Source of the DNA: RUG11237 sp964450185
GTDB lineage: Bacteria > Bacillota > Clostridia > Lachnospirales > Lachnospiraceae
Reading direction: 5' to 3'
DNA: 30,596 nucleotides
NCBI GenBank assembly: GCA_964450185.1
Contig: CAYVCL010000033.1
Coordinates: 1-30,596, forward strand
The stretch's first letter is position 1; each line of letters starts with the position of its first letter. Below, piece by piece: positions 17,472 to 24,623 of this stretch. The translations under genes were made by a program, and so were the position numbers. The notes below the pieces were generated by a model. It was not told where the DNA came from, did no database searches, and worked only from the letters and a program-made list of their open reading frames with translations.

Positions 17472-18597
17472 AAAAATCAAAGAGGAACTGGAGAGAGAAT
17501 TGGAAGTGCCGGAAAGCATCAGAAAACGTGTGAAATATACGTTGGATGATATTCGGTTATCGGAATTCGGCAACAATGAAAAGCACACAAATCTTCAAAA
17601 GAGGGAAAAACAGAAGAAATTTTATGGCAAAAGTGTTGCCGCTGCCGCCTGTCTTTTGCTGGCATCTAGTATTACAGTAACGGCTGCGGTGGTGAAGTGG
17701 ACTCCGGATTTTGTGAAACGATTTCAGATTTCAGAGGATTTACAGAAAAGCTTAAAAGATGCAGGGGTTGCGGATACACCGTTACAGACCGTTGAACACA
17801 ATGGAATATCAATAGCTTTAGAGCAGTGCCTTACCGATAATGAATTTTTCACCTGTCTGTTTAAAGTAATGGTTCCGGAAAAAATGAATGGATATTTTGA
17901 TTTGATTGAGGTAGAGGGATATAAGGAAGAAGATATTATAATGAGTACAAGTTGCAGTTGGCAAGAAAGTACTGCAGAGGTTAATGGAACGGAATATGAT
18001 ATTTATTATTACGTAATCAGTGGGGAGCACAAAAGGATAAGTAATGCTGATTTTGGAGAGGAAGAAGCAGGGAATAGCACGAGTGATATAAATGTGGTTA
18101 AGGGTTCTTGTGTTACAGAGGAGGATTATAAGACAGGGCATATGACATTTCGCTTTGAAAATTTTGTAGATGAGTCAGCGAATGAACAGATTCTTGCGTC
18201 CGGACCATGGGAGTTTCAGTGGGCAGAAAAGCAGGTAGACGCCCGAAAAGAGTATGCAATGAATCAGAAAGTCAACAACGGATACTATGCAAAAAGTAAT
18301 GCTGTTTTAAAGCAAGTAAGTGTTAGTCCTATTGTGGTAAGTACAGTATTTGAGATACCAGACAGACCGGAGGATAAGATGAATCTTAGCATCTATCCGG
18401 CACAGGCAACTGCAGTTGAATTAAAAGATGGAACAATAGTAACCTTGGAACAGGGAATGGTGGCAGCCGGCTTTGAAGATTATCAGGATGATGAAAATAA
18501 TAACTTCAAGTATACATTCTTTTTAAATACCGTGCTGGATCCGGAAGAAGTGGCAGCTATCTATTTCGGCACTAACGAAAGAATTCAACTGCAATAA
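17461..18597 (+). CDS. DUF4179 transmembrane anti-sigma factor
   Basis: The 378-residue protein is laid out as expected for the regulator of the preceding sigma factor. A cytoplasmic N-terminal region (1-55) is followed by one membrane span (about 58-77, AAAACLLLASSITVTAAVV) and then a large outside domain typical of DUF4179, starting WTPDFVKRFQIS. The outside part includes NGISIALEQCLTDNEFFTCLF and VSPIVVSTVFEIPDRPED. Two cysteines near 126 and 134 and one near 163 lie outside the cell. The external domain would be the sensor; its signal is unknown. Coupled translation with the sigma gene supports a sigma/anti-sigma pair. Confidence 0.88.
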   Translation: MLDRKIKEELERELEVPESIRKRVKYTLDDIRLSEFGNNEKHTNLQKREKQKKFYGKSVAAAACLLLASSITVTAAVVKWTPDFVKRFQISEDLQKSLKDAGVADTPLQTVEHNGISIALEQCLTDNEFFTCLFKVMVPEKMNGYFDLIEVEGYKEEDIIMSTSCSWQESTAEVNGTEYDIYYYVISGEHKRISNADFGEEEAGNSTSDINVVKGSCVTEEDYKTGHMTFRFENFVDESANEQILASGPWEFQWAEKQVDARKEYAMNQKVNNGYYAKSNAVLKQVSVSPIVVSTVFEIPDRPEDKMNLSIYPAQATAVELKDGTIVTLEQGMVAAGFEDYQDDENNNFKYTFFLNTVLDPEEVAAIYFGTNERIQLQ

Positions 18598-18625
18598 AAT
18601 TAGGATATGCTTTTTTAGAAAAATA

Positions 18626-18634
18626 TGGTATGAT
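18626..18634 (+). promoter_or_regulatory. Possible extended -10 promoter before the AAA+ ATPase gene
   Basis: TGGTATGAT provides a TG-N extension before a -10-like TATGAT. No good -35 is present. Transcription would start near 18641. Confidence 0.4.
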
Positions 18635-18683
18635 TATGCTAATTGGGTTATAAATGGAGTTTGGATTGGGAAAGGAAATTAAC

Positions 18684-20318
18684 ATGGTACAGGCATACTC
18701 AAACGAGGAGTTATTTACAATAGCAAAAGAAAATTATCATACCATATTATATCATTGTAAAATATTGGAGATGGAAGGGTATTGGAAAGAACCGGAAAAA
18801 TTGTTAAAGTACACCATCAGCGAAGCGCTGGACTTGTATATTCAGTCTTTTCTGTTGCTTTATCCGGTGTATAATAATCGATTCACAGAAGAAGAACGAC
18901 ATTTTGTATTGTCCATACCGGACAGAAATATGCTGGAATTACCGGAGGAGGGAACGGTTTCGGAGGAAATTATTGCCCATGCGGAAAAGATGATAACTTC
19001 TCCGCCGATTTTACTGCAGCTTTGTTCTCTGCGGGATAACAGAAATGATACTTACCTTGCCAACATGTTTACGAATACATTATTAAATATATTTCTGGCG
19101 ATGGCGTATCTGAATCAGGAAAAGGGAACGGCAGCGGTCAGTTATATTCGTGCATATTTTAAACAGGTACAGGCTTTTATTTCGGAAGATTTGGAGTATT
19201 TGAAGGAAATCGACGAAAAATTTATTTTCCGCAAGATATGCAGTGAGGACTTTAAAACGGGATGTGTGTTCGATGAAAAAGCCCAGTTAAAAAAAGTTCA
19301 GATAAAGAAAATGAAAAAAGAAGAAGAACAGACACTGCGTACGATGGAAGAACCGGAAATAGAAGAAGAGGAAGAAGTTAAGCAGGAAGAGCAGACCTGT
19401 CCGCCAACACCAAAGACTTATGCATTATCGGAAGAAGACATTGCTTTGGAGGCTCAAAAAGCCAAAGAGGAGATGGAGGCTGTAAAACAGGCAAAACGCA
19501 AAGCGGCGTTGGAGAAATTAATCAAAGAATTGAACGAATTGGTGGGACTTGATAATGTAAAAACAGAAATGCAGTCCTTAGTCAATTTGATTAAAGTGCG
19601 TAAAATGCGTCAGGAACACAACATGCCACAGATGGACATGTCTTATCATATGGTGTTTACCGGCAATCCGGGAACCGGAAAAACTACGGTAGCCAGAATT
19701 GTGGCTGGTATCTACAAAGAATTGGGAATACTGTCTAAGGGAACTTTTATAGAAACAGACAGAGCCGGTCTTGTAGCCGGTTATATTGGACAAACTGCCA
19801 TCAAGGTCACAGAAGTGGTAGAAAAGGCAAAAGGCGGCGTGTTGTTTATTGATGAGGCATATTCACTGGCTTCAAGAGATGCGGCAAACGATTTTGGCGG
19901 AGAGGCAATCGATACACTGGTAAAGCTTATGGAAGACAACCGTAAGGATTTGGTAGTTATCGTTGCCGGATACAAGGACGAGATGAACACCTTTTTGAAA
20001 TCAAATACAGGATTGATTTCCAGATTTAATAAGTTTATTGAATTTCAGGATTATTCTAATGGAGAGCTGTTGGAAATACTTATTAAGATGGCAGAGAAAT
20101 CAGCTATGAAATTTACGCAGGATGCCATTGAAAAGCTGAAAGAAATGTTGGTAAATGTCAGTGGCGAAAAACGTAAGGATTTTGGTAATGCCAGAGGGAT
20201 TCGAAATGTGTTCGAAAAGATTGTAACCAATCAGGCAAACCGTATTATTGTGATACCGGAGCCAACCATAGAAGAATTGAGCGAAATTGTAATAGAAGAT
20301 GTAATGAATACCATATAA
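18684..20318 (+). CDS. CbxX/SpoVK-type AAA+ ATPase with unrecognised N-terminal half
   Basis: The C-terminal ~270 residues form an AAA+ module of the CbxX/CfqX/SpoVK group: NELVGLDNVKTEMQSLVNL, Walker A GNPGTGKTT at about 327-335, GGVLFIDEAYSLAS with Walker B acids at 390-391, IVAGYKDEM as sensor region, then SRFNKFIEF. The first ~270 residues are helical, contain no motif I know, and end in an acidic linker (EEPEIEEEEEVKQEE, about 220-240). The start at 18684 follows AAAGGA; an ATG at 18654 is also possible but has no ribosome site. SpoVK acts in sporulation and related ATPases remodel protein complexes; the client here is unknown. It ends in a terminator shared with pilT. Confidence 0.85.
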   Translation: MVQAYSNEELFTIAKENYHTILYHCKILEMEGYWKEPEKLLKYTISEALDLYIQSFLLLYPVYNNRFTEEERHFVLSIPDRNMLELPEEGTVSEEIIAHAEKMITSPPILLQLCSLRDNRNDTYLANMFTNTLLNIFLAMAYLNQEKGTAAVSYIRAYFKQVQAFISEDLEYLKEIDEKFIFRKICSEDFKTGCVFDEKAQLKKVQIKKMKKEEEQTLRTMEEPEIEEEEEVKQEEQTCPPTPKTYALSEEDIALEAQKAKEEMEAVKQAKRKAALEKLIKELNELVGLDNVKTEMQSLVNLIKVRKMRQEHNMPQMDMSYHMVFTGNPGTGKTTVARIVAGIYKELGILSKGTFIETDRAGLVAGYIGQTAIKVTEVVEKAKGGVLFIDEAYSLASRDAANDFGGEAIDTLVKLMEDNRKDLVVIVAGYKDEMNTFLKSNTGLISRFNKFIEFQDYSNGELLEILIKMAEKSAMKFTQDAIEKLKEMLVNVSGEKRKDFGNARGIRNVFEKIVTNQANRIIVIPEPTIEELSEIVIEDVMNTI

Positions 20319-20347
20319 AAAGAACCGACAATTTTGTCGGTTCTTTT
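20318..20347. terminator. Bidirectional terminator between the AAA+ gene and pilT
   Basis: AAAGAACCGACA (20319-20330) pairs perfectly with TGTCGGTTCTTT (20335-20346) around a short ATTT loop. A and T runs on both sides let it act for both converging genes. Confidence 0.9.
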
Positions 20348-20363
20348 GTGTTATGTATAAGTT

Positions 20364-21422
20364 TTAGAATAATTTCTTTTCCATGGAAATTGGGTCTACG
20401 GCAAATTCTAAAGCTTCTTTTGCGTTGATACGTTCTCTTAAGAATAAATCGTAAATAGCATCATCCATAGTCTGCATACCGATTTTTTTGTTTACCTGTA
20501 CAATAGAGTCAATCTGGTGATTTTTACATTCACGGATTAAGCTCTTGATAGCAGGTGTACCAAGCATAACTTCGAAAGCAGCAACACGTCCTTCCCCGTC
20601 GGAGGTTGGAATTAACTGCTGTGAAATAACTGCTTCCAGTACGAAACCAAGCTGAGTACGAATCTGCTGCTGCTGGTGTGGTGGGAATACGTCAATAATA
20701 CGGTCGATGGTAGCACTGGCACCGATAGTATGCAGTGTAGAGAATACCAAATGACCTGTTTCTGCTGCGGTGATGGCAGTAGAAATAGTATCCAAGTCAC
20801 GCATTTCCCCTACCAGAATAACATCCGGGTCTTCACGAAGTACAGCACGAAGGGCATTTCCGTAAGACTGGGTATCCAGACCGATTTCTCTCTGGTTTAC
20901 AACACAGGACTTATGAGAGTGCAAATATTCGATAGGATCTTCCAAAGTTACGATATGGGAAGTGTTATTTGCGTTAATAATATCAATCAAAGAAGCAAGT
21001 GTAGTAGACTTACCACTTCCGGTAGGACCTGTTACAAGAACCAGACCTCTTTTACGTTTGGTAAGTTCGATTACCGCTTTAGGAACACCAAGCTTCTGAG
21101 CTTCTGGAATTTCTGTAGTGATAATACGCATTACAGCGGCAAGTGTTTCTTTCTGTTTAAAGATATTTACACGGAATCGTCCTACACTTTCGATGGAATG
21201 AGAAAAGTCAACTTCTCCTTTTTCATCTAAAATCTTTTGTGTACGAATATCTAAAACTGGTTTCAACAATTCAACAGTATCCTCAGCGGTGAGGCGAGGA
21301 TAAGGCATTGTCTGTAATTCACCATGAATACGCATTTTTGGTGGAATTCCAACAGAAATATGTAAATCTGATGAATGATTTTCTTTTGCTGTGGTTAATA
21401 AATCTTCAATTGTAAAATCCAT
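20364..21422 (-). CDS. pilT: PilT family type IV pilus retraction ATPase
   Basis: PilT is the hexameric ATPase that retracts type IV pili. The 352-residue protein fits: N-terminal PAS-like domain with SSDLHISVGIPPKMRIHGEL, Walker A GPTGSGKST at about 132-140, Asp-box region TLEDPIEYLH, Walker B-like DPDVILVGEMRD and the His-box AAETGHLVFSTLHT. The C-terminus has AFEVMLGTPAIKSLIRE. It has its own promoter and terminator. No pilin, PilB, PilC or PilM gene is in the window, so this is a lone pilT, which could serve pili encoded elsewhere. Confidence 0.95.
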   Translation of the reverse strand: MDFTIEDLLTTAKENHSSDLHISVGIPPKMRIHGELQTMPYPRLTAEDTVELLKPVLDIRTQKILDEKGEVDFSHSIESVGRFRVNIFKQKETLAAVMRIITTEIPEAQKLGVPKAVIELTKRKRGLVLVTGPTGSGKSTTLASLIDIINANNTSHIVTLEDPIEYLHSHKSCVVNQREIGLDTQSYGNALRAVLREDPDVILVGEMRDLDTISTAITAAETGHLVFSTLHTIGASATIDRIIDVFPPHQQQQIRTQLGFVLEAVISQQLIPTSDGEGRVAAFEVMLGTPAIKSLIRECKNHQIDSIVQVNKKIGMQTMDDAIYDLFLRERINAKEALEFAVDPISMEKKLF

Positions 21423-21471
21423 TCTTCTTCTCCCTTATTCGCTTTGTAAAAAATAGTACATATGTAATTAA

Positions 21472-21500
21472 ATTATACTGAAAAAGGGGGGGATTTGCAA
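21472..21500 (-). promoter_or_regulatory. Sigma-A promoter of pilT, abutting hairpin H1
   Basis: On the minus strand TTGCAA (21500-21495) and a perfect TATAAT (21477-21472) are separated by 17 bases. The upstream edge touches the outer end of H1 at 21501. Confidence 0.8.
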
Positions 21501-21766
21501 GGGGGATGTTAGGATTTAGGAATTTGGCTGGAGGGACGCTCATAACAGGGGGACAAATTCTTCTGGTAAAGGCTGAGGCAACGAGAAGACAAACTAACTG
21601 TCAACTGCGACTAAAACGCTCCGGAGAGCCGTCGCGCTTAAGTCTTCGTAGACAGTGGATTTCGTCTTCTCTAAGAACGCCTCATGAATCGCCTTTACCA
21701 GAAGAATTTGTCCCCCTGTTATGAGCTGTGCATGGCAAGCCAAAAGTCCGAGTGCTAACAGCCCTC
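21501..21766 (-). repeat. Long structured hairpin H1 (266 bases, hairpin family member)
   Basis: The core is a perfect 36-bp inverted repeat (21538-21573 with 21691-21726). Outside it, TTTGGCT (21523-21529) pairs with AGCCAAA (21738-21744), TGTTAG (21507-21512) pairs with CTAACA (21755-21760), and a G run at 21501-21505 faces GCCCTCC. Inside it, successive stems pair TGAGGC/GCCTCA, GAGAAGAC/GTCTTCTC (21583-21590 with 21664-21671), ACTGTC/GACAGT (21597-21602 with 21651-21656) and GCGAC/GTCGC (21607-21611 with 21631-21635). Read on minus, it has ATGCACAGC entering the stem and GCGTCCC leaving it (complement of 21533-21539), as in H2 and H3. Frames crossing it on both strands are by-products of the palindrome. 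Confidence 0.85.
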
Positions 21767-21880
21767 CTGGAGAAATCTTAGGAAGAGTGCGGGGGTTTAG
21801 CGGGGACAATATCATAGCGAGGGGAGAGATTTTAAAATTTGGATTGGAAAAATTGAATTGTGTTCTTCAATTTTTTGCGC
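21767..21880. other. Spacer between H1 and H2: G-runs and an AT-rich hairpin
   Basis: No gene is seen here. The plus strand has three runs of four or five G at about 21792-21824. An AT-rich ten-base-pair hairpin follows (AAAAATTGAA 21848-21857 with TTCAATTTTT 21866-21875). It resembles a weak terminator, but no plus-strand gene precedes it. Confidence 0.5.
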
Positions 21881-21982
21881 TTGACCAAAGCACAGCCCAA
21901 GCTAACACCAGAAGGTTCCGGAGCTGTTTGGGTCTGCTCTGGAAGCTTCTGGTGTTAGCTTGGGCGTCCCTTTGCCAATCAA
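21881..21982 (+). repeat. Long hairpin H2 (102 bases, hairpin family member)
   Basis: A perfect 20-bp stem (21895-21914 with 21946-21965) is continued, after one G-G mismatch, by nine further pairs (21916-21924 with 21936-21944, one G-T) and closed by the 11-base loop TGTTTGGGTCT (21925-21935). Outside, AAGCACAGC (21888-21896) faces GCGTCCC (21964-21970) across an internal loop. CAAAG/CTTTG (21886-21890 with 21970-21974) and TTGA/TCAA close the base. It ends four bases before the -35 of the radical SAM operon. No T run follows, so it is not an ordinary terminator. Confidence 0.88.
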
Positions 21983-21986
21983 AACC

Positions 21987-22015
21987 TTGAACAACCCCAC
22001 AATTTTTGCTATACT
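21987..22015 (+). promoter_or_regulatory. Sigma-A promoter of the radical SAM / DUF2344 / RNase operon
   Basis: TTGAAC (21987-21992) and TATACT (22010-22015) are separated by 17 bases. The leader to the GTG start is about 45 bases. Confidence 0.85.
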
Positions 22016-22066
22016 AATGAAGCGTTTGAAAATGGAAACAGTAGTTTATTATATGGAGGATTTAAC

Positions 22067-23932
22067 GTGACAAAACAGGCGTTATCAGATGAGATATTAT
22101 TAAAAATTGAGAAACCGGCAAGGTATATTGGGAATGAAGTGAACAGTGTGGTTAAGGATTTGTCTAAGATTGATGTTCGCTTTGCCATGTGCTTTCCGGA
22201 TGTGTATGAAATCGGTATGTCACATTTGGGGATACAGATTTTGTATGATATGTTTAATCGGTGGGAGGACGTGTATTGCGAGCGCGTGTATTCTCCTTGG
22301 ACAGATTTGGACAAAATTATGAGAGAACAGAATATTCCGTTGTTTGCATTGGAATCTCAGGATGCAATCAAGGATTTTGATTTTCTTGGAGTTACTATTC
22401 AGTATGAAATGTGTTATACCAATATCTTACAGATACTGGAATTGGGACAGATTCCTATGGAAAGTAAGGATAGAACATGGGAGCATCCGATTGTGATTGG
22501 TGGCGGTCCTTGTGCTTATAACCCGGAACCATTGGCAGATTTCTTTGATTTGTTTTACATGGGCGAGGGTGAAACCATGTATCGCAGCCTGATTGATTTA
22601 TATAAAGAACATAAGGCGAAAAATTCTACCAGAGAAGAATTTTTACGTGAAGCAGGTAAACTTCCGGGGATTTATGCACCATCCATGTATGAGGTGTTTT
22701 ATAAAGAAGACGGAACCATTGCAGAATTTAAACCGAAATACGAAGATGTGCCTGCCACCGTTAAAAAGCAGATTGTTATGGATTTAACAGATACCTGTTA
22801 TCCGGAAAATCCGGTAGTACCATTTATTAAGGCAACTCAGGACAGGGTAGTGTTGGAAATTCAGCGTGGATGTATCCGTGGATGTCGTTTCTGTCAGGCA
22901 GGAATGATTTATCGTCCGGTCCGAGAACGTGATGTAGAGATGTTAAAGGACAAGGCTTACAAGATGTTAAAGAATACAGGACATGAAGAAATTTCTTTAA
23001 GTTCTTTAAGTTCCAGTGATTATTCTCAGTTGGGTGAACTGGTTAACTTTTTGATAGATGAATTTAAGGGAAAAGGTGTGAATGTTTCTTTGCCATCCCT
23101 GCGTATTGATGCTTTTTCTTTGGATGTTATGAGTAAGGTACAAGATGTTCGAAAAAGCAGTTTAACCTTTGCGCCAGAGGCAGGTTCTCAGCGTATGCGT
23201 GATGTTATTAACAAAGGACTGACAGAAGATGTTATTATCAAAGGTGCCGGACTTGCCTTTGAAGCAGGCTGGAATAGGGTGAAGTTATACTTTATGTTAG
23301 GATTGCCTACCGAAACAGAAGAAGATATCAAAGGAATTGCTTATCTGTCAGAAAAAATTGCAGAACGCTATTATGAAATTCCAAAGACAGAGAGAAACGG
23401 TAAGGTACAGATTGTTGCCAGTTCTTCTTTCTTTGTACCAAAGCCATTTACACCATTCCAGTGGGCTTCCATGAACACGAAGGAAGAATTTTTACAAAAG
23501 GCACACGTGGTAAATGATACTGTGAAAGAACAGTTAAACAGAAAGAGTATCAAATATAATTATCACGAAGCGGATGTTACGGTGTTAGAGGGTGTGTTAG
23601 CCCGTGGTGACCGTAGAGTGGGTAAAGTGATTTTAAATGCTTATCGTAAAGGATGCCTTTATGATGCATGGTCAGAAAGCTTCCACAATGATTTATGGAT
23701 GGAGGCTTTTGAAGAAGAAGGTATTGATATTATGTTCTATACCAAGAGAGAACGTGATTTGGATGAAATACTGCCTTGGGATTTCATCGATGTAGGCGTT
23801 TCAAAAGAATTTTTCAAGAGAGAATGGCAGCGTGCTAAAGATGAGGTAGTTACACCTAACTGCCGTATGGCATGTCAGGGCTGTGGAGCGGCTGCTTTTG
23901 GAGGAGGTGTTTGTTTTGAAGCTAAGAATTAA
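22067..23932 (+). CDS. TIGR03960 family B12-binding/radical SAM protein
   Basis: The 621-residue protein has an N-terminal Rossmann-like region resembling cobalamin-binding domains (RFAMCFPDVYEIGMSHLGIQ). A radical SAM core follows, with the cluster-binding cysteines C269, C273 and C276 in GCIRGCRFCQAG. Further core phrases are LSSLSSSDYSQL and SLPSLRIDAF, with TFAPEAGSQRMRDV after them. Near the C-terminus CRMACQGCGA supplies more cysteines. The GTG start follows GGAGGA. The family is encoded next to DUF2344 and RNase E/G upstream of rplU in Clostridia, which suggests a role in RNA or ribosome modification, but the reaction is not known to me. It overlaps the next gene by 17 bases. Confidence 0.92.
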   Translation: MTKQALSDEILLKIEKPARYIGNEVNSVVKDLSKIDVRFAMCFPDVYEIGMSHLGIQILYDMFNRWEDVYCERVYSPWTDLDKIMREQNIPLFALESQDAIKDFDFLGVTIQYEMCYTNILQILELGQIPMESKDRTWEHPIVIGGGPCAYNPEPLADFFDLFYMGEGETMYRSLIDLYKEHKAKNSTREEFLREAGKLPGIYAPSMYEVFYKEDGTIAEFKPKYEDVPATVKKQIVMDLTDTCYPENPVVPFIKATQDRVVLEIQRGCIRGCRFCQAGMIYRPVRERDVEMLKDKAYKMLKNTGHEEISLSSLSSSDYSQLGELVNFLIDEFKGKGVNVSLPSLRIDAFSLDVMSKVQDVRKSSLTFAPEAGSQRMRDVINKGLTEDVIIKGAGLAFEAGWNRVKLYFMLGLPTETEEDIKGIAYLSEKIAERYYEIPKTERNGKVQIVASSSFFVPKPFTPFQWASMNTKEEFLQKAHVVNDTVKEQLNRKSIKYNYHEADVTVLEGVLARGDRRVGKVILNAYRKGCLYDAWSESFHNDLWMEAFEEEGIDIMFYTKRERDLDEILPWDFIDVGVSKEFFKREWQRAKDEVVTPNCRMACQGCGAAAFGGGVCFEAKN

Positions 23933-24623
23933 GTTTACAAAGTCCGGTGTTATGGTATTTATCGGGCATCTTGATATGATGCGTTATTTTCAGAAAGCAA
24001 TGCGTAGGGCAGATATTGATATCGCCTATTCTCAGGGATTTAATCCTCACCAGATTATGTCCTTTGCCTTACCTTTAGGTGTAGGTGTTTATAGTGACGG
24101 TGAATATTTAGATATCGAAGCGAATTCTATTACTTCTTCCGAAGATATGTGTAAACGTTTGAATGAAGTTATGGTAGATGGTGTTACGGTAGAAAGTGTA
24201 AAACTTCTGGCGGATAATGCAAAAAATGCCATGAGTCTTGTGGCAGCGGCTGATTATATTGTAAGTTTTAGAGAAGGTCATGCACCGGAAGGCTTTTCTA
24301 TGGAAAAGTTTTTAGAATTTTGTGCCCAGGACAGTATTATTGTTACAAAACAGACCAAGAAAAACACAAGAGAAATCGATTTGAAATCTTACATGTATGA
24401 AGTGAGAGAAGATAAAGATGGCATTTATATGAAGATTGGTGCGGGAAGTGCCAATAATATTAAGCCGGATTTGATTTTTCAGGCATATGAAGAATATACA
24501 GGCATTTCCATGGACGAATTTGCCCTTAAGGTAAAACGACTTGACCTTTATGCTGATTTAGGTGAAGAAGATACTCATGAATTCGTTTCCCTGGAAGCCT
24601 TGGGAGAAGATTTTTATGAGTAA
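23916..24623 (+). CDS. DUF2344 / TIGR03936 family protein
   Basis: The 235-residue product begins (M)KLRIKFTKSGVMVFIGHLD and continues MRRADIDIAYSQGFNPHQ and FALPLGVGVYSDGEYLDIE, the family's signature. The start is TTG at 23916, well spaced from GGAGGAGGTG at 23900-23909; a GTG at 23883 lies before that ribosome site and is less likely. In some bacteria this domain is fused to the C-terminus of the radical SAM protein encoded upstream; here the genes are separate but overlap, supporting a joint function. Biochemical role unknown. Confidence 0.9.
   Translation: MKLRIKFTKSGVMVFIGHLDMMRYFQKAMRRADIDIAYSQGFNPHQIMSFALPLGVGVYSDGEYLDIEANSITSSEDMCKRLNEVMVDGVTVESVKLLADNAKNAMSLVAAADYIVSFREGHAPEGFSMEKFLEFCAQDSIIVTKQTKKNTREIDLKSYMYEVREDKDGIYMKIGAGSANNIKPDLIFQAYEEYTGISMDEFALKVKRLDLYADLGEEDTHEFVSLEALGEDFYE

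Noticed and set aside
20676..21230. 184-codon plus-strand frame
   Set aside because: It lies antisense within pilT, whose protein match is unambiguous.
21506..21815. Open frames crossing H1 on both strands that share residues such as LITGGQILLVKA
   Set aside because: The shared residues arise because the 36-bp inverted repeat reads the same on both strands. There is no ribosome site and no coding character.
21881..21982. H2 (and H3) as ordinary Rho-independent terminators
   Set aside because: No plus-strand gene ends just before H2, no T run follows either hairpin, and the stems are far longer than needed.
21501..21982. Transposon, insertion sequence or retron
   Set aside because: No transposase, reverse transcriptase or target-site duplication is visible around the hairpins. 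A non-autonomous mobile origin remains open, but nothing in the window proves it.
23883..23915. Longer GTG start for the DUF2344 protein
   Set aside because: It precedes the GGAGGAGGTG site, and the family begins at KLRIKF.
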